Assembly: GCA_964543125.1 (NCBI GenBank)
Contig: CAZIWX010000081.1
Location: 1-11,195 of the forward strand
Origin: CAZIWX01 sp964543125
GTDB lineage: Bacteria > Fidelibacterota > UBA8477
DNA: 11,195 nucleotides
Direction of reading: 5' to 3'
Below, in pieces: positions 1-6,324 of the stretch. The position numbers and the translations under genes are program-made. The notes beneath the pieces were generated by a model. That model had not been told where the DNA came from. It did no database searches and was given only the letters and a program-made list of their open reading frames with translations. Positions within the stretch are counted from its first letter, which is position 1. Each line of letters begins with the position of its first letter.

Positions 1-109
1 CGATCAATTCGGCCGACAAGCGGCCACCGGCGCCATGCGCCATTTGGATCGTATTATAATCCGTTTTAGGAACCGGGCAGACGAGCCCGGCAGGAAATTT
101 AATTTGCAT
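1..109 (-). CDS. hypE: HypE, carbamoyl-dehydratase for cyanide ligand synthesis (5' part only)
   Basis: HypE dehydrates the thiocarboxamide that HypF loads on its C-terminal cysteine to a thiocyanate, the source of the two CN ligands of the NiFe site. Only the first 36 codons are here; the gene continues past the left edge, so the catalytic C-terminus cannot be checked. The minus strand from the ATG at 109-107 reads MQIKFPAGLVCPVP, then a stretch including IQMAHGAGGRLSAELI. The CPVP segment and the AHGAGGR motif are typical of the HypE N-terminus. The start lies inside the last codons of hypD, an 11-bp overlap that suggests translational coupling. No strong ribosome binding site precedes it. 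Identification is firm; the start is likely because no other suitable ATG precedes the motif in this frame. Confidence 0.9.
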   Translation of the reverse strand, partial: MQIKFPAGLVCPVPKTDYNTIQMAHGAGGRLSAELI

Positions 110-1205
110 GGACGGGCATCCGCAGGCGCTGATACTGATGATAGGCAGCACAAGCGCCTTCGCTGGAAACCATAGTCGCCCCCAGCGGATGAGCCGGCGT
201 ACAGCGAGTACCGAAGGCCGGACAGTCATTGGGTTTTTTCAACCCCTGCAATACGCTACCACTAATGCAATTTGGTGATTCATTGGTTTGGATATCCCCA
301 ACCGAAAATTTACGAGCGGCATCAAAGGCCGCGTATTTGCCGCGAATCCTAAACCCGCTGGAGGGAATATTCCCGATCCCGCGCCATTTGCGATCCGTGA
401 TTTCAAAAATTTCCTGGATCAGTTCCCGTGCCGGACGATTACCTTCCCGCCGGACCGCCCGCAGATACTGATTAATTACCTTATGTTCACCGGCTTCCAA
501 TTGTTGGATGATCAGCAGAATGCCTTCCAGTATATCCACCGGCTCGAATCCGGTGGGTACGATGGGAACCTGGTATTTTTCCGCGATGGGTTCATATTCC
601 CACCAACCCATGATAGCGCAGACATGACCGGCCGCCAGGTACCCTTGGACCCGGTTGGTAGGGGAGCTTAACAGCGCTTCCATGGCCGGTGGAACCAGTA
701 CATGACTGACTAATTCGCTGAAATTGGTTAATTCTTCTTTGGCGGCCCGGGCAATCGCCATGGCATTTCCCGGAGCAGTTGTTTCAAATCCCACGGCAAA
801 AAACACGACCTCCCGCCGGGGATTTTCCCGTGCGATCGTCAGCGCTTCCAGGGGTGAGTATACCGTACGGACATCGAAACCCTCAGATTTTACCTGGAGC
901 AGATCTTTATGGCTTCCCGGCACTCGCAACATATCGCCGAAGCTGGTGAAAATGACCTCCGGGCGGCTGGCGATGGCGATAGCCTGATCGATCATTTCCA
1001 ACGGGGTAACGCACACCGGGCAGCCCGGACCGTGTACCAGGGTAATCTCAGGCGGCAGCAACTGGTCAATGCCGTTACGGATGATACTGTGGGTTTGGCC
1101 GCCGCAAATCTCCATGATAACCCAGGGTTGGGTGGTGGCCGCCCGGATTTTCTTTAGGATTTCCCGGGCTACCCGGGGATTTCGGAACTCATCCAGGTAT
1201 TTCAT
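99..1205 (-). CDS. hypD: HypD, Fe-S scaffold for Fe(CN)2CO assembly
   Basis: HypD forms a complex with HypC on which the Fe(CN)2CO unit is built before insertion into the large subunit. The 368-residue product has the family signatures: EICGGQTHS with Cys34, HGPGCPVCVTP with Cys62 and Cys65, and a C-terminal [4Fe-4S] region with four cysteines in the segments NCISG, NDCPAFG, TRCTP and SEGACAAY. Length is normal for the family. The start is the ATG at 1205-1203, which shares ATGA with the hypC stop; the frame is open 60 codons further upstream, but that part is hypC read out of frame. The 3' end overlaps hypE by 11 bp. It is part of the hypABFCDE operon. Confidence 0.97.
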   Translation of the reverse strand: MKYLDEFRNPRVAREILKKIRAATTQPWVIMEICGGQTHSIIRNGIDQLLPPEITLVHGPGCPVCVTPLEMIDQAIAIASRPEVIFTSFGDMLRVPGSHKDLLQVKSEGFDVRTVYSPLEALTIARENPRREVVFFAVGFETTAPGNAMAIARAAKEELTNFSELVSHVLVPPAMEALLSSPTNRVQGYLAAGHVCAIMGWWEYEPIAEKYQVPIVPTGFEPVDILEGILLIIQQLEAGEHKVINQYLRAVRREGNRPARELIQEIFEITDRKWRGIGNIPSSGFRIRGKYAAFDAARKFSVGDIQTNESPNCISGSVLQGLKKPNDCPAFGTRCTPAHPLGATMVSSEGACAAYHQYQRLRMPVHAN

Positions 1206-1480
1206 CGCGTCTCCCCGGCTGCTTCCCCGAATAAATCGATTCCCGCCCGCTCGGCCGAATCGGCCAGTTCCCGCCAGGCGGCGTAACTTTGCAGCGCTTC
1301 CTCCTCGTCGATAATGGAGATGGCGAATCCGGCGTGGACAATGGTATACTGACCGACCTTGATTTCGGGCACATACTCCAAACACGCCTTGTTCTGCGTA
1401 CCACCGTAATCGATATGACCCATTTTCAAACTATTCTCTTCAAAGATTTCGACAACTTTTCCGGGAATTCCGAGACACAT
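1202..1480 (-). CDS. hypC: HypC, hydrogenase maturation chaperone
   Basis: HypC is a small cytoplasmic chaperone that carries the Fe(CN)2CO unit with HypD and delivers it to the immature large subunit. The 92-residue product starts MCLGIPGKV, the defining motif; Cys2 is the iron-binding residue after removal of Met1. The conserved histidine of the family is present in the segment IVHAGFA (His49). The N-terminal 60 residues form the OB-like core, and the tail to residue 92 is helical and variable in the family. A Shine-Dalgarno-like AGGA overlaps the hypF stop codon 8 bp upstream. The gene ends in an ATGA overlap with hypD. Only one HypC/HupF-type chaperone is visible in this window. Confidence 0.96.
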   Translation of the reverse strand: MCLGIPGKVVEIFEENSLKMGHIDYGGTQNKACLEYVPEIKVGQYTIVHAGFAISIIDEEEALQSYAAWRELADSAERAGIDLFGEAAGETR

Positions 1481-1488
1481 GGATGATC

Positions 1489-3777
1489 CTAATCTTTCTT
1501 TTGTGAGTTCAGATACTGGCGGCCGATCATGGCCTGACCCAGTGCTAAACCGCCGTCATTGGTGGGAACTCGCGCATGCGCAAAAACCTCAAATCCTTTG
1601 CGGGCCAGGGCGGGTATGACCGCTGCCAGGAGGATTTCGTTCTGAAACACGCCGCCGCTGAGAACCACCTGTTTGAGGCCCGTGTCCCGCCGGGCCAGAT
1701 TTGCAATCTTCACGATCCATTCCACCAGGGTGCGGTGGAACCGGTTGCTAATGATTTTTAAATCCGCACCATCCTGCAGAGCATGAACAACATCCCGAAT
1801 CAGGGGACGCGTGCAGAGCAGATATTCTTTTGCCGCGGATTTAACGGCAAAGGTAAACGGCGGTACCTCGATTGAATCGCAGGCTTGCATCAATTCAATG
1901 GCCGCCTGACCTTCATACCGGATTTCACACCGGCCGCCGGCAATTGCCGCCACCGCGTCGAACAGCCGGCCCATACTACTGGTTAAAGGCGTGTTGGTTT
2001 TGGTCCGAACCATTTCCAGAATGGGTCCGATTTCCCACTGACTAAGAAAAGGCAGATCTGGCAATTGATTACCGAAGGTTTGAGCCAAATAGGCCGCTGC
2101 CGTACGCCAGGGCGCCCTGATGGCCGCGTCGCCACCCGGTAAAAGCATATTTTCCAAGTGGGCGAACCGCCGGTATTTAGCATAGTCGCCCACCAGTATT
2201 TCTCCGCCCCAAATCGATCCGTCAGGGCCAAAACCCGTACCGTCCAGAATAATCCCGATGACCGGTTCGATTAATTGGTGCTCAGCCAGGCAAGCGGCGA
2301 GATGGGCGTGGTGATGCTGAACTGTTAGCGTCGGAAGCGGTTGGGCCTGGGCCCACTGAGTGGACAGATAATCGGGATGCAGGTCGTGAACGATCAAAGC
2401 CGGCTCCAATTCCAGCAATTTTTGCAAGTGGCTGATGGTCTTCCGGAAGACCTGATAGCTCTCAAGATTTTCCAAATCGCCGATATGCTGACTCAGGAAG
2501 GCTCGATTTTGGGTTGTCAGACAGATCGTATTTTTTAACTCACCGCCCACCGCCAAAACGACCGGACCGGTGGAGTCCAGAAACACCGGTGTAGGGACAA
2601 AACCCCGGCTGCGGCGTAAAGGACGGTTTTTTCCGGCGATATAGGCGAAGACCGAATCGTCACTACGCAAATAAATCTCCCGGTTGTGAAGCAGGAAATA
2701 ATCCGCGATCCCCTGCAACCGGCGCAACGCTTCATCATTGTCGATACAGATGGGTTCCTCGGAATAATTCGCGCTGGTCATGACCAGCGGACCGTCGAAG
2801 CACTTTAAAATAAGGTGATGCAACGGGGTATAGGGCAGCATGATTCCCAACCGGGAATTATTGGGAGCGACTGCCTCGGTTACGAGACCCTGACGGGCCT
2901 TTTTAGGGCAGAGTAAAATTGGGGTTTGGCGGCTGGTCAACAGCGCCACTTCCGGTGGGCGGATTTGGCAGATTTGCCGCGCCGCCTCCAGAGTGGGAAA
3001 CATCACCGCCAACGGTTTTTCCTCGCGCCGTTTGCGTTTTCTGAGCCGGGTAACGACCCCTTCGTTCGAGGCATCCACCGCGAGATGAAACCCGCCCAGA
3101 CCCTTTATTGCCAGAATTTGACCCGATTGAAGATATTCAACAGCAGAGCTAATGATATTCTGCCTAGCGACCGTAGCGCCCCAAGAATCGGCTAACCAGA
3201 CTTGCGGGCCGCAAACCGGACAGGCATTGGGTTGGGCGTGAAAACGCCGGTCCCGCGGATCATCATACTCTCGTTGGCATTCCGGACACATGGTAAAATG
3301 CCGCATGGAGGTATAGGGCCGATCGTAAGGAATCGCTTCGATGATGGTATAACGCGGGCCGCAATTGGTACAATTAATAAATGGATACTCATATCGCCGA
3401 TTCTCGGAGTCAAACAATTCCTTTAGACAATCAGGACACACGGCAACATCGGGCGAAACCAGGGTGGTTACCGCCGATTCCCGCTCAGAGGCAATAATCC
3501 GGAAAGATTGTTCCAGTTCGGGTGGGAGATTGGTGGTTTCAAGATGAGTAATCACCGCGAGTGGGGGAGCATTGTGATGCAGACGCTGAGCGAACCCCGT
3601 CACCGCTGCCGGCGGTCCCTGAATCTGGATCTCCACGCCGTTAGCGTTGTTGGTGACGAAACCGGATAGCCCCAAAGCTTCAGCGAGATTATACACCGAA
3701 GGTCGAAAACCGACGCCCTGAACAATTCCCTGCACCTGTATCCGGCGCCGGATGGTTTGATTGGTGGCCACGAGCAT
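1489..3777 (-). CDS. hypF: HypF, carbamoyltransferase
   Basis: HypF uses carbamoyl phosphate and ATP to carbamoylate the C-terminal cysteine of HypE, the first step of CN ligand synthesis. The 762-residue product has the full domain order. An acylphosphatase-like domain comes first (about residues 10-95, motif VQGVGFRP). Two zinc-binding units follow, made of four CxxC pairs (Cys114/117, 136/139, 164/167, 186/189). Then comes a YrdC-like domain (about 205-390, motifs KGLGGFHLA and KRREEKPLAVMF) and a Kae1-like domain (about 405 to the end, metal-binding HHHAH at 488-492 and DGTGFGPDG near 512). I chose the ATG at 3777-3775, which shares one base with the hypB stop (TGATG). A TTG one codon earlier is also open but less likely. 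No truncation or frameshift is seen. Confidence 0.97.
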   Translation of the reverse strand: MLVATNQTIRRRIQVQGIVQGVGFRPSVYNLAEALGLSGFVTNNANGVEIQIQGPPAAVTGFAQRLHHNAPPLAVITHLETTNLPPELEQSFRIIASERESAVTTLVSPDVAVCPDCLKELFDSENRRYEYPFINCTNCGPRYTIIEAIPYDRPYTSMRHFTMCPECQREYDDPRDRRFHAQPNACPVCGPQVWLADSWGATVARQNIISSAVEYLQSGQILAIKGLGGFHLAVDASNEGVVTRLRKRKRREEKPLAVMFPTLEAARQICQIRPPEVALLTSRQTPILLCPKKARQGLVTEAVAPNNSRLGIMLPYTPLHHLILKCFDGPLVMTSANYSEEPICIDNDEALRRLQGIADYFLLHNREIYLRSDDSVFAYIAGKNRPLRRSRGFVPTPVFLDSTGPVVLAVGGELKNTICLTTQNRAFLSQHIGDLENLESYQVFRKTISHLQKLLELEPALIVHDLHPDYLSTQWAQAQPLPTLTVQHHHAHLAACLAEHQLIEPVIGIILDGTGFGPDGSIWGGEILVGDYAKYRRFAHLENMLLPGGDAAIRAPWRTAAAYLAQTFGNQLPDLPFLSQWEIGPILEMVRTKTNTPLTSSMGRLFDAVAAIAGGRCEIRYEGQAAIELMQACDSIEVPPFTFAVKSAAKEYLLCTRPLIRDVVHALQDGADLKIISNRFHRTLVEWIVKIANLARRDTGLKQVVLSGGVFQNEILLAAVIPALARKGFEVFAHARVPTNDGGLALGQAMIGRQYLNSQKKD

Positions 3778-4634
3778 CAAACGTCTGGCCGAACCTCGGT
3801 TTTAAGCCAGGTGAACCAGTCAGCTAAACCGTCGCCGGTTTTGGCTGACATTTCTAAAAAAGTCAGATTGTGATTGACCTGTAATGCATAATCACGGCAG
3901 CGTTGGACATCGAAATCAACATACGGCAGCAAATCGATTTTGTTGATAATGCAAATATCGGCCGCGGCAAACATGGTGGGATATTTATAGGGTTTGTCAT
4001 CACCCTCGGTGACGCTGATGATGACCACTTTATGGGCTTCACCCAAGTCGAACAGCGCCGGACAGACCAGATTCCCAACATTTTCAATACACAGGATGGA
4101 ATCGGTGGGTGGATTGAGTTCTTTCACGGCGCGGCGGATCATGTCAGCGTCCAGATGACATCCGGTGCCGGTGTTGACCTGAACCACGGGAACACCGATC
4201 GCCCCGATCCGCTCGGCATCCCTCAGCGTTTGTTGGTCACCCTCGATGACGGTGAACTGGGTGTCGTTTTTTAACTCGGTGATGGTTCGTTCCAACACCG
4301 TCGTTTTGCCCGACCCGGGTGAACTGACCAGATTCAATGCCAGAATATTACGGGCTTCAAAGTAGCCCCGGTTACGCTCGGCCAGCAGGTTGTTTTTAGT
4401 CAGCAGATCTTTTTCAACCGTAATGGTGCGGGATTCGTGGGTATGTCCGGTTGCAGGATCGTGAAAGTGGGGATGAAGATCGTCGTGAACCTGACCATGG
4501 GTATGCTCACCATGGTGCTCATGGGCGGGTTCCCCAGGGACAGCTTCAGCGGGTGGTTGGTTTACTCCTGCCGTGGTTGGTTTGAGGATTTTTATCGTCG
4601 TTTCGCTTTCGCCACATCCACAAGTATCACACAT
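3777..4634 (-). CDS. hypB: HypB, GTPase for nickel insertion
   Basis: HypB is a GTPase that works with HypA to load nickel into the large subunit after the iron unit is in place. The 285-residue product starts MCDTCGCGE, the high-affinity nickel motif (Cys2, Cys5, Cys7). Next comes a histidine-rich linker with 11 His between residues 38 and 66, then the G domain. The P-loop is SSPGSGKTT at 104-112, IEGD lies near 131-133, the GTPase metal site uses Cys159-His160 and Cys191, and the guanine-specificity motif is NKID at 231-234. Two ATG codons stand side by side (4637 and 4634). I prefer the second, because AGGAG then has a 6-nt spacing and the protein begins MC as in the family. It lies 9 bp after hypA and shares one base with hypF. 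Confidence 0.97.
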   Translation of the reverse strand: MCDTCGCGESETTIKILKPTTAGVNQPPAEAVPGEPAHEHHGEHTHGQVHDDLHPHFHDPATGHTHESRTITVEKDLLTKNNLLAERNRGYFEARNILALNLVSSPGSGKTTVLERTITELKNDTQFTVIEGDQQTLRDAERIGAIGVPVVQVNTGTGCHLDADMIRRAVKELNPPTDSILCIENVGNLVCPALFDLGEAHKVVIISVTEGDDKPYKYPTMFAAADICIINKIDLLPYVDFDVQRCRDYALQVNHNLTFLEMSAKTGDGLADWFTWLKTEVRPDV

Positions 4635-4640
4635 CATACG

Positions 4641-4645
4641 CTCCT
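4641..4645 (-). promoter_or_regulatory. Ribosome binding site of hypB
   Basis: The minus strand reads AGGAG here, overlapping the TAG stop of hypA (TAGGAG). It is 3 nt from the ATG at 4637 and 6 nt from the ATG at 4634. The spacing argues for the second ATG as the hypB start. The overlap with the hypA stop suggests translational coupling. Confidence 0.7.
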
Positions 4646-4985
4646 ATTCGATATCGATTGTTTTGATTTTTAACTCTTTCCCCGCGAGTATTTCATACCG
4701 CAGGCTTTCACAATGCGGACAAACCGCCCAAAGTTGGGCAAGGTGAAAGGTCTTCCCACAGCTGGTACAGCGGGCGGCGCCTTGAACGGTGTGGATGTTG
4801 ATTTTTGCCGTATCCGCCAGCGTGCCCTGCACCACCACATCCATGGAAAAAGCCAATGCATCCGTCAGAACACCGGCCAGTTCGCCGATTTCCAGATCAA
4901 TTTGAAGGATTTTTGATCCCCGGGCTTCCAGAGCGGATTGCTCGGCCAGTTTAATCATACTCAAGGCGATTGACATTTCGTGCAT
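4644..4985 (-). CDS. hypA: HypA, nickel metallochaperone
   Basis: HypA binds nickel and hands it, with HypB, to the hydrogenase large subunit. The 113-residue product begins MHEMSIA; His2 and neighbouring residues are the known nickel site of the family. A structural zinc site is formed by two CxxC pairs, Cys73/Cys76 (CTSC) and Cys89/Cys92 (CPHC). Length matches the family. The start is the only N-terminal ATG that gives the MHE motif; the upstream GGGA at 5-nt spacing is a modest ribosome binding site. It is the first gene of the hyp operon, with a good promoter 36 bp or more upstream. HybF-type paralogues have the same signatures and cannot be told apart by sequence alone. Confidence 0.96.
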   Translation of the reverse strand: MHEMSIALSMIKLAEQSALEARGSKILQIDLEIGELAGVLTDALAFSMDVVVQGTLADTAKINIHTVQGAARCTSCGKTFHLAQLWAVCPHCESLRYEILAGKELKIKTIDIE

Positions 4986-5020
4986 CGCAGTCCCGTGTCC
5001 AGTTTAAACCAATGAGTCTA

Positions 5021-5049
5021 AGAATAAGGCTTTTAAAAACTGGAGTCAA
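5021..5049 (-). promoter_or_regulatory. Predicted sigma70-type promoter of the hypABFCDE operon
   Basis: The minus strand shows TTGACT (5049-5044, 5 of 6 consensus bases), a spacer of exactly 17 bp, and TATTCT (5026-5021, 4 of 6). A transcript would start near 5013-5015, leaving a leader of roughly 30 nt before the hypA ATG at 4985. This would make the hyp genes independent of the VKOR-like gene that ends 117 bp upstream on the same strand. Inferred from sequence only. Confidence 0.6.
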
Positions 5050-5069
5050 TTCCCAACCGGTAGGTCGTC

Positions 5070-5083
5070 ACCGAAATTTCGGT
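5070..5083. promoter_or_regulatory. Perfect 14-bp palindrome upstream of hypA promoter (possible operator)
   Basis: ACCGAAATTTCGGT reads the same on both strands. Its centre is about 60-65 bp upstream of the predicted hypA transcription start, the distance typical for an activator that contacts RNA polymerase from upstream. I do not recognise it as a known regulator site. A run of five T follows on the plus strand, so a weak terminator for plus-strand transcription is the alternative, but no plus-strand gene precedes it. On the minus strand it has no T-run and is unlikely to terminate the upstream gene. Confidence 0.4.
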
Positions 5084-5102
5084 TTTTCTAAACCTGCCCG
5101 AA

Positions 5103-5552
5103 TCAATGAGCTACCAACAACGGGTAGGCATGGTACAACAAAACGAAAAATATGATTCCGTTAATGGTGTGAACGCCGAGGCAGGGGCGGCACATGACTC
5201 GCAGAATAAAGAGGCCCCAGGCTAAGTAGAGACTGCGGGCGAAAGCCAGAAGTCCGAGAATGAACAGGATACTCAGTGGCGGTATTTCCAGGTACCGGTA
5301 ACCTAACAGCAGCAGGCCGAACAGGGCATAGTACCCCAGTCCCCAAAAGGCATTGGATTTTCCGAGAGTCTGTCCAAAATAGGATTCAGCAAGCTCTCTA
5401 CACCGGCACTCAACCATCTGCAGAAACCGGGGTATCCACCAGACTTCGGGTTCAATTATAACCTGCTGCACGAGGTAAAAATAAAGGGAAATTATCCAAC
5501 CGATTCCACACAGGGCCAATAGAACGAGTATTTCCAGGGTTGATCTTTCCAT
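5103..5552 (-). CDS. VKOR-superfamily membrane thiol oxidoreductase
   Basis: This 149-residue protein has four predicted membrane segments (about 8-28, 68-85, 91-115 and 120-146) and fits the vitamin K epoxide reductase superfamily. These enzymes oxidise a partner thioredoxin-fold protein and pass the electrons to a quinone. The active-site CxxC is Cys121-Arg-Pro-Cys124, followed by VHTIN, matching the family pattern CxxCxxxxIN. The preceding segment SLYLAWGLF closely resembles the same region of animal VKORC1 as I remember it. The loop carries Cys51 with Ser57, and the next helix starts KSNAFWG, like the conserved SN..xG segment. The second loop cysteine is unusual: Cys49 instead of one about eight residues before Cys51. 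No clear ribosome binding site precedes the ATG. It lies between the hyp and structural genes, on the hyp strand. Family assignment is strong; substrate unknown. Confidence 0.82.
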   Translation of the reverse strand: MERSTLEILVLLALCGIGWIISLYFYLVQQVIIEPEVWWIPRFLQMVECRCRELAESYFGQTLGKSNAFWGLGYYALFGLLLLGYRYLEIPPLSILFILGLLAFARSLYLAWGLFILRVMCRPCLGVHTINGIIFFVLLYHAYPLLVAH

Positions 5553-5943
5553 GAGCGGTTTAATCTGCTTAGCCTATTAAAGGTAATTGCGAATGGCGGA
5601 ATTTACCATTGCCATTCTTGCAACCGGCCCGAGCGAGACATTCAAAATTAAGTATTGCTTTTCTCAATTGCGAAAAATACTTTCCGGCATCAATAATTTA
5701 CAATCAGGTCTGTTGCTAATGTTAACGCATAATACTCGGCCTTTAATTGTTGGACTTTTACCGGGAGCCGGCTATCCATTGTTTCTCAAATCAGGCAGAG
5801 CGAAAAGAGCTCGGATGATTTGTTATTCTCAATTAGGGCCTTGGATTGAGCTTCTCAACCGGCATGATTTCCCCTGGCGCCAGACGCCTTTTTCACCAGC
5901 GATATCACCCGGTGGAGACCCTTCATTTCTCAGTTACAGACCT

Positions 5944-5974
5944 CCAACCGGCGTTAACCTGGCGCCAACCGGCG
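5944..5974 (+). repeat. 10-bp direct repeat, 21-bp period
   Basis: CCAACCGGCG occurs at 5944-5953 and again at 5965-5974, 21 bp apart start to start, or two turns of the DNA helix. The core CAACCGGC also occurs at 5621-5628 and 5856-5863, four copies in about 350 bp. The same 8-mer occurs singly inside hypF and hyaD, so it is not unique to this region. Confidence 0.5.
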
Positions 5975-6011
5975 GGCTGCGTACACTAAACCGCGATTAA
6001 TCGATCAGTGG

Positions 6012-6041
6012 ACAGAACTTCGGATCAGTCCAAAGTTCTGT
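6012..6041. repeat. Perfect 9-bp inverted repeat, hairpin 1
   Basis: ACAGAACTT (6012-6020) pairs perfectly with AAGTTCTGT (6033-6041). Inside, after one C-A mismatch, GGA (6022-6024) pairs with TCC (6029-6031) around a TCAG tetraloop, giving a compact hairpin. The plus strand continues with an A-rich run (6043-6052), not a T-run, so it does not look like an intrinsic terminator in that direction. On the minus strand the T-rich tract comes before it. Confidence 0.6.
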
Positions 6042-6068
6042 TGAAATAAAAAAGCCTCGGGACGGATG

Positions 6069-6093
6069 AAAGCAATCGGTGGCAGATTGCTTT
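6069..6093. repeat. Perfect 9-bp inverted repeat, hairpin 2
   Basis: AAAGCAATC (6069-6077) pairs with GATTGCTTT (6085-6093) around a 7-nt loop, GGTGGCA. On the plus strand the 3' arm ends in TTTT, so a weak terminator is possible, but the T-run is short and mostly part of the stem. It lies 28 bp after hairpin 1. Confidence 0.6.
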
Positions 6094-6215
6094 TGACCGG
6101 TTTTAAAGGTTAGTGTCCGTTTTGAAACAGGGTCAAGCCGGGATATGAGGAGGTCAACATCGTCTCCGCGAATTCCGTCAGCCATGCACAAGCTAGGCCA
6201 ACCCATTGCAATAAA

Positions 6216-6311
6216 ACGGTCCGCGCACGGAGGTATTTGAAATTACACCGGACGGGAGGGAGCTTATTGCTCGCAGGTTGCCGGTGGTTACACTTAAACC
6301 GTGCGGACCGT
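6216..6311 (+). repeat. Long-range inverted repeat in the hyaA leader (possible structured RNA)
   Basis: The 5' arm ACGGTCCGC+ACGG (6216-6224 and 6227-6230, with a two-base bulge at 6225-6226) pairs with CCGTGCGGACCGT (6299-6311), giving a 13-bp, GC-rich closing stem. The 68 nt inside hold a CACCGG/CCGGTG stem (6246-6251 with 6281-6286) and a small GAGC/GCTC hairpin. The stem ends 7 nt before the hyaA Shine-Dalgarno. GTCCG in the 5' arm (6219-6223) could instead pair with CGGAC at 6249-6253, an alternative fold. It matches no riboswitch consensus that I recall. It could also be a pair of DNA half-sites for a looping regulator. Confidence 0.5.
6267..6282 (+). promoter_or_regulatory. Weak sigma54-like promoter candidate for hyaA operon
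   Basis: TTGCTCG, four bases, TTGCC matches the sigma54 pattern TGGCACG-N4-TTGCW at most positions, including the GC at -12 with correct spacing. It has TG where the usual GG doublet stands. A transcript would begin near 6293, about 38 nt before the hyaA ATG. Hydrogenase operons are known sigma54 targets in several proteobacteria. A poor sigma70 reading (TTGCTC, 16 bp, TACACT) overlaps it. If this is the promoter, the long inverted repeat at 6216-6311 would not be in the RNA. Confidence 0.22.
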
Positions 6312-6318
6312 AAACGAT

Positions 6319-6324
6319 AAGGAG
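6319..6324 (+). promoter_or_regulatory. Ribosome binding site of hyaA
   Basis: AAGGAG, six bases before the ATG at 6331. It fixes the start of the small subunit at 6331 rather than at the in-frame GTG at 6301, which lacks such a site and falls inside the 3' arm of the leader inverted repeat. Confidence 0.85.

Noticed and set aside
99..300. HypD C-terminus has CxSG and GATMVSSEGAC where E. coli, as I recall, has CxCG and GACMVSSEGAC
   Set aside because: Four cysteines suitable for the [4Fe-4S] cluster remain, and I recall the CISG...GATMVSSEGAC version from many other HypD proteins, so it is not an anomaly.
1206..1385. 60-codon N-terminal extension of hypD
   Set aside because: The frame is open only as an out-of-frame reading of hypC; homology starts at MKYLDEF, and the ATGA overlap with hypC fits the operon style.
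3778..3780. TTG start one codon upstream for hypF
   Set aside because: The ATG at 3777 with TGATG coupling to hypB is the simpler choice.
1..4985. Gene order hypA-B-F-C-D-E as a possible novelty
   Set aside because: Compact hyp operons with this set of genes in similar order are common; nothing beyond tight overlaps is notable.
5587..6000. Plus-strand open frame of up to 137 codons between the two operons
   Set aside because: It starts at TTG (or ATG at 5593), shows no family motif, has a proline-rich end and codon choice unlike the neighbours, and covers several inverted and direct repeats. Probably non-coding; a search for homologues would settle it.
5997..6206. Minus-strand open frame of 69 codons
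   Set aside because: No recognisable domain, no good ribosome binding site, and it spans both perfect hairpins.
6145..6240. Plus-strand 31-codon frame starting ATGAGGAGG
   Set aside because: Weak upstream binding site, arginine/serine-rich nonsense-like peptide, and it runs into the 5' arm of the leader stem.
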